Part shown: piece after piece, positions 18,716-29,551 of the stretch | Layout: every line of letters starts with the position of its first letter | How positions within the stretch are numbered: position 1 is the first letter of the stretch | NCBI GenBank assembly: GCA_963786225.1 | Contig: CAWAYQ010000010.1 | Span: forward strand, 124,001 to 188,000 | Reading direction: 5' to 3' | DNA length: 64,000 nt | DNA from: Flaviflagellibacter sp963786225 | Lineage (GTDB): Bacteria; Pseudomonadota; Alphaproteobacteria; Rhizobiales; Methylopilaceae | The notes under the pieces: generated by a model | What the model saw: only the letters and a program-made list of their open reading frames with translations | Database searches by the model: none | Told to the model about the DNA's origin: nothing | Translations under genes and position numbers: made by a program

Positions 18716-19042
18716 GTGCCGCTCCGTTCACCACGCAACGGCCCGGTCAATCCACGGACCGCGCTCGTAAGATAAACGCGCGAAGCTGCGGCGCGATCCA
18801 AGGGTCTATGTGTGTCGACCGAGGATCGCTCCGACGCCAACAGCCGACCAGACAACAACTGGTTCAACGCAAGAGGACTCGTCCCTTCGTTCCCCCACGG
18901 GTCAAGCCTGGGCAAGCCCCGCCGCCGGTTTCATTTATGCGATTCCTATTCGGCGGCACTCTCCTCCACATCGAACGGAAATGGGGGCGGTCTTAACTTC
19001 GGGTCCGGCGCAAAATCGCGTCGTTCAACCCAAGAAAGACAC
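18716..19042. other. Intergenic region, no gene supported
   Basis: 327 bp between the divergent ABM gene and the small gene at 19043. Frames across it read as low-quality Arg/Ser-rich sequence and lack ribosome sites. Nothing recognisable was found beyond presumed promoters for both neighbours. Confidence 0.4.
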
Positions 19043-19270
19043 ATGAAACCCCTCAGTACCCCCGCGATGATCGATATGCCGGCCATCGCAAACCATCGTC
19101 GCTTCACCGTCGGCCCCGATGCGGCCGGCCATTGGCTCGCCGTCGAACAGCACGGCCTCGGTGGCGGCATTTTCACATCGCAGGATGCAGCATTGGATTA
19201 CGCCTCCCGGGAGTGCGATCGCCGTCCCGGCGCGGTGAAGCTCGTGCGCGAGGCTATCAGCCTTCAGTAA
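19043..19270 (+). CDS. Small conserved hypothetical protein
   Basis: A 75-residue protein starting MKPLSTPAMIDMPAIANHRR with the core FTVGPDAAGHWLAVEQHGLGGGIF and the helix QDAALDYASRECDR. This shape (a small beta-hairpin followed by a helix) recurs in short hypothetical proteins of Bradyrhizobium-like genomes. Ribosome site is weak (AAGAAAG). A strong hairpin follows the stop codon. Function unknown. Confidence 0.65.
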   Translation: MKPLSTPAMIDMPAIANHRRFTVGPDAAGHWLAVEQHGLGGGIFTSQDAALDYASRECDRRPGAVKLVREAISLQ

Positions 19271-19293
19271 GATCAGCCTTCAGTAATTGAAGA

Positions 19294-19316
19294 GGCCCGC
19301 CCTTCGAGGGCGGGCC
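19294..19316 (+). terminator. GC-rich hairpin after the small gene at 19043-19270
   Basis: A 9-bp perfect stem GGCCCGCCC / GGGCGGGCC with TTCGA loop, 23 bp after the stop at 19270 and 16 bp before the DapA-like start. There is no U-run, so termination is likely partial. Confidence 0.5.
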
Positions 19317-19332
19317 GAACCTGTGGTGCATC

Positions 19333-20218
19333 ATGCGCGGCGGCCTTTTTACATCCATGCTCACCCCCTTCCGGGGAGATCACGTCGACGAGCCCCGTCT
19401 TGGCGGCTTTGGTGGAACGCCAGGCCGCGGCCGAAGTGGACGGGCTGGTCGTGTGCGCTCTTCCCGGAGAGGGGCCGACCCTCACCGAGGAGGAACGCAG
19501 GCGGATTGTGCGGATCGCCGTCGACGCGGCGCGGGGGCGCATGCCTGTCATCGCCGCCACCGGCACGGGCTCCACGCAAAAATCGATCCACTTGACCCGC
19601 GCCGCCGAGGAGGAGGGCGCGTCCGCCGTGATTGTGGTTACGCCCTATTACTCGCGGCCGACCCAGGAAGGCATACGCCGGCATTACGAGGCGATTGCGC
19701 GCGCCGGCTCACTGCCCATCGTCATCGAGAATGCGCCCGAGCGCACCAATATCGAGCTCGCGCCCGAGACGATCGCTCACCTTGCGGAGATCGAGGCGAT
19801 CGTCGGCTTCGTCGATGAGACCCGCAGCCACCTGCGAAGGCTGGAGAATGACCTGGCCTGCGGAAACCGGATCCGGAAGTTTGTGTCGGGCGATCTGGCG
19901 TGCCTTTTCAATGGCCCGCGTCCGCAGAGCTTCATATCGGTGGCGGCCAACATCGCCCCCGCGTTCTACCGGCGCGTTTGGCTGAGCCAAGCGCCTATGG
20001 GCGGCGGGGAGACCGACGACACGCTCCGGCGCGCGGCCGAACTCTGCCGCGCATTGGGCGACGAACCCGAGGCGGCGACCGCCAAATATGCTCTTTCCCA
20101 GTTGATCGCCGATTTCGACCCGGCTGTGCGGCTCCCGCTCGTTCGCCCGGCCGATCCGCGCCTGAAGCTGATCCGCGACGCCATCGCCGCTCTCCCGGAA
20201 TCGGCCCGCGAAGTTTGA
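19333..20218 (+). pseudogene. Dihydrodipicolinate synthase (DapA)-family protein lacking catalytic residues, frameshifted near the N-terminus
   Basis: The fold is that of the DapA/N-acetylneuraminate lyase family, about 294 residues. The first frame gives MRGGLFTSMLTPFRGDHVDE. One surplus G at about 19402 shifts it, and the next frame carries on as AALVERQAAAEVDGL to the end. Family landmarks are retained (PVIAATGTGSTQKSI, VVTPYYSRPTQEG), but the catalytic residues are not. The GTTGE loop reads CALPGEG. The Tyr of YNVPxRT is Glu (codon 19727-19729, IENAPERT). The Schiff-base Lys is Val (codon 19811-19813, IVGFVDET). So even with the frame repaired it should not be a classical aldolase/lyase. 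It could be a binding protein, a different lyase or a decaying gene. Confidence 0.75.
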
Positions 20219-20339
20219 CCTTCATAGGCGCGTTCCGGAGCCCCGATGAGCTGCAATCGCCTCTTGAAACGTTGTCCCTAAAGTCGCGGGCGGTGCGTCG
20301 GGCCAAGCCTGCCCGCGCCAAGCTCTTACCGAGGCAGCA

Positions 20340-21308
20340 ATGACAGTTGTCGCAGCCTATCTCTATCGTAACGGAAAGCGTGTCCGCGCGCTTTCAATCG
20401 ACGAGAAGGTCAATTGCCCGGCCGACAAGTCCGAATTCGTATGGATCGGCATCGCCGATCCGGTCGAAGCGGAGCTGCGTACGCTGCAGGAGAAATACGA
20501 CCTCCACCCTCTCGCGGTCGAAGACGCTCTCAAGGCCGACCAGCTGCCCAAGATCGACATCTATGGCGATCAACTGTTCGTCGTGGCCCGCACGGCCCAA
20601 CTCGAACACGGCCAGATCGCCTATGGCGAGACAGCGATCTTCCTCGGTCACAGCCACATCATCAGCGTCCGTCACGGCTCGGCCCGTGCGCACAGCGCGC
20701 TGCGCGAGGAGCTCGAGGCGGCGCCGACACTCCTCGTTCACGGCGTCGATTATGTCCTTCACGCCATCCTCGACTTCATCGTCGACGGCTATCTGCCGGT
20801 GGTCGAAACCATCGAGGAGGAAGTGCTCGCAATGGAGCAGCGGACCGTGGACCACTTCCTCGGCCGGCACGAGATCACGCGTATTTTCTCACTGCGGCGG
20901 GAGCTGATCCGCTTCCAGCGCGTGCTCGTGCCGATGAGCGAGGTCGCGAACAAGCTGGTGCGGATCGATCTACCCTGCGTGGACGTCGCGACGCGGCCCT
21001 ATTTCAACGATGTCCTCGATCACGTCCGGCGCGTCCAGACAATGGTCGACGACCTGCGCGAAGTACTGACCTCGGTCTTCGAGTTCAGCACTCTCCTGGA
21101 ACAGCAGCGTACCGGCGTCATAACCCGGCAGCTGGCCGCCTGGGCCGCGATCCTGGCCGTGCCGACAGCCATTGCGGGCATATACGGCATGAATTTCGAA
21201 TATATGCCGGAGCTGAAGACGCAATACGGCTATTTTGTCGTGGTGGGCTTCATCGTCCTGACTTGTACGGTGCTTTACATACGGTTCAAGCGCGCCAAGT
21301 GGCTGTAA
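20340..21308 (+). CDS. corA: CorA family magnesium/divalent cation channel
   Basis: A 322-residue CorA-type channel: a homopentamer in the inner membrane admitting Mg2+ (some relatives export Zn2+ or Ni2+). The large N-terminal cytosolic alpha/beta domain begins MTVVAAYLYRNGKRVR and includes EKYDLHPLAVEDALKADQLPK, the usual family block. Two C-terminal helices follow, with the selectivity signature YGMNFEYMPEL between them and a basic RFKRAKWL end. Length is normal and all landmarks are intact. It stands alone, 121 bp after the DapA-like gene. Confidence 0.95.
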   Translation: MTVVAAYLYRNGKRVRALSIDEKVNCPADKSEFVWIGIADPVEAELRTLQEKYDLHPLAVEDALKADQLPKIDIYGDQLFVVARTAQLEHGQIAYGETAIFLGHSHIISVRHGSARAHSALREELEAAPTLLVHGVDYVLHAILDFIVDGYLPVVETIEEEVLAMEQRTVDHFLGRHEITRIFSLRRELIRFQRVLVPMSEVANKLVRIDLPCVDVATRPYFNDVLDHVRRVQTMVDDLREVLTSVFEFSTLLEQQRTGVITRQLAAWAAILAVPTAIAGIYGMNFEYMPELKTQYGYFVVVGFIVLTCTVLYIRFKRAKWL

Positions 21309-21670
21309 GGGCCCCGCGCCGAGTGTAGCCGGGCCGGCGCTCAGGGGTGGCGGGGTGGCCGAACAACAACTTACTGGTGTGTTGGCGTCCGCACAGAACT
21401 GACCGGGCAAGGGGCGAGGGGACTTGCCTGCGGGCAGGGGACAGCCCGACTTATCCACAACTAAGTTCTCGTTTGCCGGAACCTTGCAGCAACTGCCGCG
21501 TTTGATCGCGTTGCATGCGTTGGGGGCGCGTTGTGGACAGAACCTTTCAAAGTTTCTCTTGGCTCGGCTCCGGACCTTGTGTTCGGACGCTTTGCAATGC
21601 CCTCATATCCGCCGCTTTTTCGCCGATTACCCGGCCCACATCACCCGGCTTCTAAGCCCGAGGACGACCC
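21309..21670. other. Leader region upstream of the HAMP-array kinase
   Basis: 362 bp with no supported gene. Contains a TTATCCACA motif at about 21450, which resembles a DnaA-box core but is single and so not evidence for an origin, and two TTGTGGACA/TTATCCACA-like pieces in opposite orientation. Probably holds the promoter of the kinase operon. Confidence 0.4.
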
Positions 21671-24600
21671 ATGCCCGCCACGGCAGCCCCCAAAACCTCA
21701 CCCGCGCTGAATTCCCGCCATCTTCTCTCGGCGCTCCGGGCTTTCCGGAAAGGCGATTTTTCGGTGCGGCTCCCCTCCGATCTGACCGGGATCGACGGCG
21801 AAATCGCCGAGGCCTTCAACGATGTGGTCGAGCTGAACGAGCGCACGACGCGGGAGCTGGAACGGCTCGGCGACATGGTCGGCAAGCAGGGCAAGATCGC
21901 CCACCGCGCGCGCCTGCCCAATGCGCAGGGGTCGTGGGCCGCCAACATCGACACCGTCAATACATTGATCGGCGACACGCTGCAGCCGACCGCGGAAGTG
22001 GCCCGCGTCATCGGCGCCGTGGCGCGCGGCGACCTTTCGCAGACCATGAACCTCGATATCGACGGCCGCGAACTCAGGGGCGAGTTCCAGCGCATCGGCA
22101 AGGTCGTGAATACGATGGTGGGCCAGCTCGGCTCCTTCGCCTCGGAAGTGACCCGCGTGGCGCGCGAAGTCGGCACCGAAGGAAAGCTCGGCGGCCAGGC
22201 CAAGGTGAAGGGCGTCGCCGGTACGTGGAAGGACCTGACCGACAACGTCAACGCGATGGCCGCGAACCTGACCGGTCAGGTGCGCAACATCGCCGAGGTG
22301 ACGACCGCCGTCGCCAACGGCGACCTGTCGAAGAAAATCACCGTGGACGTGAAGGGCGAAATTCTCGAACTGAAATCCACCATCAACACGATGGTGGACC
22401 AGCTCAACGGCTTCGCCTCGGAAGTGTCGCGCGTGGCGCGTGAAGTGGGCACCGAAGGCAAGCTCGGCGGCCAGGCGCAGGTCAAAGGCGTCGGCGGCAC
22501 GTGGAAGGATCTGACCGACAACGTCAACGGCATGGCCGCGAACCTGACCGGGCAGGTGCGTAACATCGCCGAAGTCACGACGGCCGTCGCCAACGGCGAC
22601 TTGTCGAAGAAGATCACCGTCGACGTGAAGGGCGAAATTCTGGAGCTGAAAAACACCGTCAATACGATGGTGGACCAGCTCAACGGCTTTGCCTCGGAAG
22701 TGTCGCGCGTGGCGCGCGAAGTCGGCACCGAGGGCAAGCTCGGCGGTCAGGCCAAGGTCGAAGGCGTCGCCGGCACGTGGAAGGATCTGACCGACAACGT
22801 CAACGGCATGGCCGCGAACCTGACCGGGCAGGTGCGTAACATCGCCGAGGTGACGACGGCGGTCGCCAACGGCGACCTGTCCAAGAAGATCACCGTCGAC
22901 GTGAAGGGCGAAATTCTCGAACTGAAATCCACCATCAACACGATGGTGGACCAGCTCAACGGCTTCGCCTCGGAAGTGTCGCGCGTGGCGCGCGAAGTCG
23001 GCACCGAGGGCAAGCTCGGCGGCCAGGCCAAGGTCGAGGGCGTCGCCGGCACGTGGAAGGATCTGACCGACAACGTCAACGGCATGGCCGCGAACCTCAC
23101 GGGCCAGGTGCGTAACATCGCCGAGGTCACGACGGCGGTCGCCAACGGCGACCTGTCCAAGAAGATCACCGTGGACGTGAAGGGCGAAATCCTCGAGCTG
23201 AAGAACACCATCAACACGATGGTGGACCAGCTCAACGGCTTTGCCTCGGAAGTGTCGCGCGTGGCGCGCGAAGTGGGTACCGAAGGCAAGCTCGGCGGCC
23301 AGGCGCAGGTGCGCGGCGTCGGCGGCACGTGGAAGGATCTGACCGACAACGTCAACGGCATGGCCGCGAACCTCACGGGTCAGGTGCGTAACATCGCCGA
23401 GGTCACGACGGCGGTTGCGAACGGCGACCTGTCCAAGAAGATCACCGTGGACGTGAAGGGCGAAATTCTCGAACTGAAGGACACCATCAACACGATGGTG
23501 GACCAGCTGAACTCGTTCGCCTCGGAAGTGTCGCGCGTGGCGCGCGAAGTCGGCACCGAGGGCAAGCTCGGCGGCCAGGCCCAGGTGAAGGGCGTCGGCG
23601 GCACGTGGAAGGACCTGACCGACAACGTGAATTTCATGGCGGCGAACCTGACCGGTCAGGTGCGAAACATCGCCGAAGTGACGACCGCGGTGGCGACGGG
23701 CGATCTTTCCAAGAAGATCACCGTCGACGTGCGCGGCGAAATTCTGGAACTGAAGAACACCGTCAATACGATGGTGGACCAGCTCAACGGCTTCGCCTCG
23801 GAAGTGACGCGCGTGGCGCGCGAAGTGGGCACCGAGGGCAAGCTCGGCGGCCAGGCCAATGTGCGCGGCGTCGCCGGGACGTGGAAGGACCTGACCGACA
23901 ACGTCAACGGCATGGCGGCGAACCTGACGGGCCAGGTGCGAAACATCGCCGAAGTGACGACCGCCGTCGCCAAGGGCGACCTGTCGAAGAAGATCACCGT
24001 GGACGTGAAGGGCGAAATTCTGGAACTGAAGAACACCGTCAATACGATGGTGGACCAGCTCAACGCCTTCGCCTCGGAAGTGACGCGCGTGGCGCGCGAG
24101 GTCGGCACCGAAGGCAAGCTCGGCGGCCAGGCCGGCGTGCCGGGCGTCGCCGGTACGTGGAAAGACCTGACCGACAACGTCAACATGATGGCCGCCAACC
24201 TGACCGGCCAGGTCCGCGGCATCGCCGATGTCGTGACGGCGGTGGCGCAGGGCAATCTGAACCGCAAGCTGACCGTCGACGCCAAGGGCGAAATCGCCTC
24301 GCTCGCCGACACCATCAACGGCATGATCCAGACGCTCGCGATCTTCGCCGACCAGGTGACGAACGTCGCCCGCGAAGTCGGCATCGAAGGCAAACTGGGC
24401 GGTCAGGCGCGCGTGCCCGGCGCCGCCGGCCTGTGGCGCGATCTGACCGACAACGTCAACCAGCTCGCCGCGAACCTCACCACCCAGGTCCGCGCCATCG
24501 CCGAAGTCTCGACCGCGGTGACGAAGGGCGACCTGACGCGGTCCATCACCGTCCAGGCCTCGGGCGAGGTCGCGGCGCTGAAGGACAACATCAACGAGAT

Positions 24601-27479
24601 GATCCGGAACCTGAAGGATCAGACGCTGAAGAACACCGAGCAGGATTGGCTCAAGACCAACCTCGCCAGGTTCACCCGCATGCTGCAGGGCGAGCGCGAC
24701 CTTTCGACGGTGTCGAACATGGTGCTCTCGGAACTTGCCCCGCTCGTCAACGCGCAGCACGGCGTGTTCTACGTCAACGCGGCGGACGACGGCGGAAACG
24801 CCAACGCGCTGACGCTCGCGGCGAGCTATGCCTCGAACCAGTCGAACCCGCCGCCCGGCCATTTCAAGCTCGGCGAGGGGCTGATCGGCCAGTGCGCATC
24901 GGAGAAGGAGCGCATCCTGCTCCGGCAAGTGCCCGGCGATTACGTCAAGATCAGTTCCGGCCTCGGCCAGTCGACGCCGCTCAATGTCATCGCGCTGCCC
25001 GCTTTGTTCGAGGGCGAAGTGAACGCGGTGATCGAACTCGCCTCGTTCAGCGAGTTCAGCGAGACCCATCAGAGCTTCCTCGACCAGCTGATGGAATCGA
25101 TCGGCATCGTGCTCAACACGATCGCGGCGAACATGCGGACCGAGGGCCTGCTGGAACAATCGCAGCTTCTGACCGCCGAACTTCAGTCGCAGCAGGAAGA
25201 GCTGAAGAAGACAAACGACCGTCTGGAACAGCAGGCGGCAACCCTGCGTCAGTCGGAAGAATTGCTGCGGTCCAAGCAGGACGAACTCCAGAACACCAAT
25301 GCGGAGCTCGAGGAAAAGGCGCAGCTTCTGTCGCAGCAGAACAAGGCGGTCGAAGCCAAGAACCGCGAAGTCGAGCAGGCCAAGATCGAGATCGAGGACA
25401 AGGCCGAACAACTGGCGCTGACCTCGAAATACAAATCGGAGTTCCTGGCGAATATGAGCCACGAACTGCGCACGCCGCTGAACAGCCTTCTCATTCTCTC
25501 GAAGCTGCTCGCCGACAACGCGCAGGGCAATCTGACCGACAAGCAGGTCGAGTTCTCCCGCACCATCAATCACGCGGGCACGGATCTGCTCGGTCTCATC
25601 AACGACATCCTGGACCTGTCCAAGATCGAGTCCGGCACGGTGACCCTCGATGTCGGCGAGACGGCGTTCGGATCGCTGCGCGAGGACATGGACCGGACGT
25701 TCTCGCAGATCGCCCAGAACAAGAAGCTGTCGTTTGCGATCGAGCTCGGCGAAAACCTGCCGTCGTCGATCTACACCGACGACAAACGCCTGCAGCAGAT
25801 CATCAAGAACCTCCTGTCCAATGCGTTCAAGTTCACCGAGCAGGGCCATGTCCGGCTCAGGATCGAAAAGCCGGACTCGGGCTGGAGCGTCGGGCATTTC
25901 GGGCCCGGAATGGACGTCGTCGCGTTCATCGTCGAGGATTCCGGCATCGGCATCGCGCGCGAGAAGCAGCGTCTGATCTTCGAGGCGTTCCAGCAGGCCG
26001 ACGGCACCACCAGCCGTAAATACGGCGGGACGGGCCTCGGCCTGTCGATCAGCCGCGAAATCACGCGCCTCCTCGGCGGCGAGCTGACCGTGACTTCGGA
26101 TCCGGGCGTCGGCTCGACCTTTACGCTCTATCTGCCGCTCAACTTCGCGCCGTCTGTCCAGAATAAGAGCGCGGGCGTCCCGATGCGCGGATTTGCGGGG
26201 ATCCAGCTTCCCGAATCCACGACCGAGCGCATCCCCGACGACCGCGACCACATCAACAGGGGCGATCCCGTGGTTCTCATCGTCGAGGACGATCCGCGTT
26301 TCGCCTCGGTCCTTCTCAACATGGCGCGCGAAGCCGGCTTCAAGGGTCTCGTCACCGCCGAGGGCGCGTCGGTCGTATCCCTGGCCCGCCGCTACAGTCC
26401 CGATGCCATTACGCTCGATATCGGCCTTCCCGACATGGACGGCTTCGCGCTGCTCGATCTGCTCAAGCGCAATCCCGAAACGCGGCACATCCCGATCCAC
26501 GTCATATCGGGCCTGGACGACACCGCGCTGAGCCTCAACATCGGCGCCTACGGCGTCAGCGGCAAGCCGGTGGAGCGCGAGACCATTCTGGCGACGCTCG
26601 ACAAGGTGAAGGCGTTCGGAGGCCGCGCCGAAACGGCTTCTCGCGGTGGAGCCTGCGGCCCGCAAAGGGGCGCTTGCCGCGACACTCGGCGCGGCCGATG
26701 TCGAGACGCTCAGCGTGTCGAAGCCGAGGGAGATCACCCGGATGCTGTCACACGACGAGTTCGATTGCATCGTGCTCGATCTCGCGGATACGGGCGAACC
26801 GCTGAACGCCGATGTCGTCGAGGCGATGCGCGCAACGGACACGCCGGTGATCGCCTATCTGCCGGAGCCGAACGTCGTGGTGTCGCAATCGCTGTCGCGG
26901 CTCAACCGGCTGCGCACGGTGCGGACATTGGCGCAGCTTCAGGACGATGCGGCTCTGGTCCTGCACCGCCCGTACCAGAACCTCTCGGAGGCGACGCGCG
27001 ACGCCATGCAGCAGCTCCGCCGCTGCGATCCGCAACTGATGGGACGAAAGGTGGTCGTCATCGACGACGACATCCGCAACATCTTTTCGCTCACAAGCGC
27101 TCTCGAAGAGCACGGCATGGAACTGCACTACGCGGAAAGCGGCCGCTCCGGTGTGGAATTGCTGCAGCGCATACCGGACGCCGATGTCGCTCTGGTCGAC
27201 ATCATGATGCCCGGTATGGACGGCTACGAGACCATCCGCGAAATCCGCAGGATGGCGAACTTCGCGAACATGCCGATCGTCGCCGTCACGGCGAAGGCGA
27301 TGAAGGGCGACCGGCAGAAGTGCATCGAAGCGGGCGCGTCCGATTATGTGGCCAAGCCCGTCGACATGGAGCAGCTCGTTTCGGTGCTTCGCGTCTGGCT
27401 TCAGCGGGCCGACCAGATCGGGCCCTCGAAATCGAACGACGGCCCCAAGGTCCTCGTCTTTCCGCCGTTGGCGGGCTGA
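21671..27479 (+). CDS. HAMP-array hybrid histidine kinase (Nik1-like architecture), frameshifted between receivers
   Basis: A soluble, very large hybrid sensor kinase of about 1,935 residues; no membrane segment at the start. Order: a degenerate HAMP pair (residues 20-150), nine 92-residue HAMP-type units (153-980), a GAF domain (about 1,000-1,160), a long coiled coil, HisKA with FLANMSHELRTPLNSLL (His1264, codon 25460-25462), HATPase (IVEDSGIGIAREKQ, YGGTGLGLSIS), then receiver 1 with Asp1583 (ITLDIGLPDMDGF). After about 26,625 one surplus base shifts the frame, and a receiver-like linker plus a canonical last receiver (ALVDIMMPGMDGYE) continue to 27479. Fungal group III kinases use similar HAMP arrays in osmosensing. 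HK2 starts 5 bp later, so the two form an operon and probably a phosphorelay. Confidence 0.85.
22127..24610 (+). repeat. Nine tandem 276-bp units encoding HAMP-type repeats
   Basis: Units begin with the codons for L(N/G)xFASEVxRVAREVGTEGKLGGQ and end with (N/S/D)T(I/V)NTMVDQ. The first seven or eight are nearly identical at DNA level; the last two diverge (start LAIFADQVTNVAREVGIEG in unit 9). Small differences sit in fixed places: QAKV/QAQV/QANV, GVAGT/GVGGT and KST/KNT/KDT. Near-identity of silent positions suggests recent duplication or gene conversion, and copy number could vary between strains. Confidence 0.9.
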
Positions 27480-27484
27480 GGCGA

Positions 27485-29551
27485 ATGTCGATCGAGCCTA
27501 AACTTCCGAACCAGGTCATATCGGCACCGAGGGTGTCCGGTGCGGACACGCCGCGTGCGAAAATCCTCATCGTCGACGACGACGAGCGCAATGCGCTTGC
27601 CGTCTCGACGGTCCTGGAGGAACTCGATCAGATCCTGGTCGTCGCGCGGTCGGGCGAGGATGCGTTGCGTTGCCTTCTCAACGACGATTTCGCGGTCATC
27701 CTGCTCGACCTGCACATGCCCGGAATGGACGGCTACGAGACGGCGGCGCTGATCCGCGCCCGCCGCCGCAGCCAGCACATTCCGATCGTGTTTCTGACGG
27801 CCGTCTTCCGCGACGAATCCCATCTGATGCAGGCCTATTCCGTCGGCGCCGTCGACATGGTGTTCAAGCCGGTCGACCCGTTCGTCCTGAAAAGCAAGGT
27901 CTCCGTTTTCGTCCAGCTCTATCTCAAGCAGGCGGAAGCGGCGAGGGAGGCGGAGCTTCGCCACAGGCTCCAGGAGGAGAACTTCCGCGTACGCACGGAA
28001 AAGCTGATTGCCGAGCAGGAGCTCCAGCGCACGCAGGAACGCCAGGAATCCATTCTCCGGTCGCTGCCCGTGTGCTTTCATTCCCGGTCTATTTCCTATC
28101 CCTTCGGCGCGCTGTTCGTCAGCGACGCGTTTGAACGGCTGACGGGCTTCAAACCGGCCTATCTTACCGGCGATCCGGAATTCGGCCTGAGCCGTGTCCA
28201 TCACGACGATCTTCCGCGTGTGATCGAAAGCCTGAACGGCGCCATCGCGAGCGGCGCCTATTCCTGCGAATACCGCTGGCTCTGCGCCGACGGCACCTAC
28301 CGGGTGTTTCTGGATCAGGGCATCGCTCCGGCGCCCGAAGGGGAGGCTCCGAGCGAGATCATCGGGACGCTGCTCGACGTGACGGACCTGCGCATGCTGG
28401 AGCAGCAGCTTGTCCAGGCGCAGAAAATGGAGACGGTCGGCCAGCTCACCGGCGGGATCGCGCACGACTTCAACAATCTCCTGACCGTCATCCTCGGCAA
28501 TCTCGATCTCATCGGCCGCAACGTCACCGGCGAGCGGATGCAGCGGCAGATCGGAGCCATGCGCCATGCGGCGGAGCGCGGGCAGAGTCTGACCGGGCAT
28601 CTGCTCGCCTTTTCGCGCCGCCAGCTCCTCAGCCCCCAGACCCTCGACGTGAACGGGCTCGTCGCGCGCTTCCAGCCTTTGGTGCGCCACGCCATCGGCG
28701 AAAGCGTCCAGTTCCAGACCGAGCTTTCGGAGGAGCCGATTGTCTGCGAAGTCGATCCGGCACAGCTCGAGACGGCGCTTCTCAATCTCGCCGTGAATGC
28801 GCGGGACGCCATGCCCCAGGGCGGCACGCTGAAGTTCATCGTTCGCCGCCTGACCGAGGGAGACGATCTCCTGGCGGATCAGCCCTCCGATGCGGCAGGG
28901 CCGTGGGTGGCGATCACCGTCGGCGACACCGGCACCGGCATGGCGCCGGAGGTTGTGGTACGCGCCTTCGAACCGTTCTTCACCACAAAGGAGATCGGGA
29001 AGGGCAGCGGACTCGGCCTGTCGCAGGTCTACGGCTTCGTGCGGCAGTCGGGCGGGTTCGTGTCGATCCGAAGCGCGCTCGGAACGGGCACGGAGCTGTC
29101 GATCTGCCTGCCGATCAGCTCGAAGGTTCCGACCCGTCTCGCGGACTTGGTGGAGATACCCCGGCCCGCGCCGGCGCGTGCCGAACGCGTTCTGCTGGTG
29201 GAGGACGACGCCGCCGTCCTGGCGCTCGGCATCGAGATATTGTCGGACCTCGGCTACCAGGTGACGACCGCCTCCGACGCCAACAGCGCGCTCGAGATTC
29301 TGCGCCGCGGCGACAGCGTGGACGTCATCTTCTCGGATGTCGTCATGCCGGGCGGCAAGACCGGCGTGCAACTCGCCTCCGAGGCGAGGAAAATTCGTCC
29401 CGACATCAAGGTCTTGCTGACATCGGGCTATACCGGCGAAGCGCTGAGCCGGCACACCCAGGACGACGAAGTATTTCCGCTCATCACCAAGCCGTACCGC
29501 CAGCAGGAATTGGCGGTCCGGCTGCGCGAGGTCATCGACTCCGAGGTTTAG
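27485..29551 (+). CDS. Hybrid sensor histidine kinase with N- and C-terminal receiver domains (HK2)
   Basis: A 688-residue soluble kinase. Receiver 1 spans about residues 25-140 with phosphorylation site Asp75 (VILLDLHMPGMDG), then a coiled coil, a PAS domain (about 185-300) and a HisKA of the GGIAHDFNNLL type with His327 (codon 28463-28465). HATPase motifs (NLAVNARDAMPQGG, GTGMAPEV, KGSGLGLSQVYG) and a C-terminal receiver (VIFSDVVMPGGKTG) follow. The ATG at 27485 is 5 bp after the HAMP-kinase stop, so the two are co-transcribed. With a receiver at each end it can accept phosphate from the partner kinase and pass it on. No DNA-binding output domain is encoded nearby, so the response is probably via an unlinked regulator. 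Confidence 0.93.
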   Translation: MSIEPKLPNQVISAPRVSGADTPRAKILIVDDDERNALAVSTVLEELDQILVVARSGEDALRCLLNDDFAVILLDLHMPGMDGYETAALIRARRRSQHIPIVFLTAVFRDESHLMQAYSVGAVDMVFKPVDPFVLKSKVSVFVQLYLKQAEAAREAELRHRLQEENFRVRTEKLIAEQELQRTQERQESILRSLPVCFHSRSISYPFGALFVSDAFERLTGFKPAYLTGDPEFGLSRVHHDDLPRVIESLNGAIASGAYSCEYRWLCADGTYRVFLDQGIAPAPEGEAPSEIIGTLLDVTDLRMLEQQLVQAQKMETVGQLTGGIAHDFNNLLTVILGNLDLIGRNVTGERMQRQIGAMRHAAERGQSLTGHLLAFSRRQLLSPQTLDVNGLVARFQPLVRHAIGESVQFQTELSEEPIVCEVDPAQLETALLNLAVNARDAMPQGGTLKFIVRRLTEGDDLLADQPSDAAGPWVAITVGDTGTGMAPEVVVRAFEPFFTTKEIGKGSGLGLSQVYGFVRQSGGFVSIRSALGTGTELSICLPISSKVPTRLADLVEIPRPAPARAERVLLVEDDAAVLALGIEILSDLGYQVTTASDANSALEILRRGDSVDVIFSDVVMPGGKTGVQLASEARKIRPDIKVLLTSGYTGEALSRHTQDDEVFPLITKPYRQQELAVRLREVIDSEV

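Noticed and set aside
21440..21545. TTATCCACA/TTGTGGACA motifs as a possible replication origin
   Set aside because: Only isolated, unclustered matches, no A/T-rich unwinding region and no dnaA nearby.
22127..24610. Regular repeats considered as a CRISPR array
   Set aside because: Unit length is 276 bp, there are no unique spacers and the frame is coding throughout.
21698..26842. A 1,714-codon open frame on the minus strand opposite the HAMP kinase
   Set aside because: It mirrors the tandem repeats of the kinase gene; its codons are the reverse of highly biased GC-rich codons and it has no recognisable domain.
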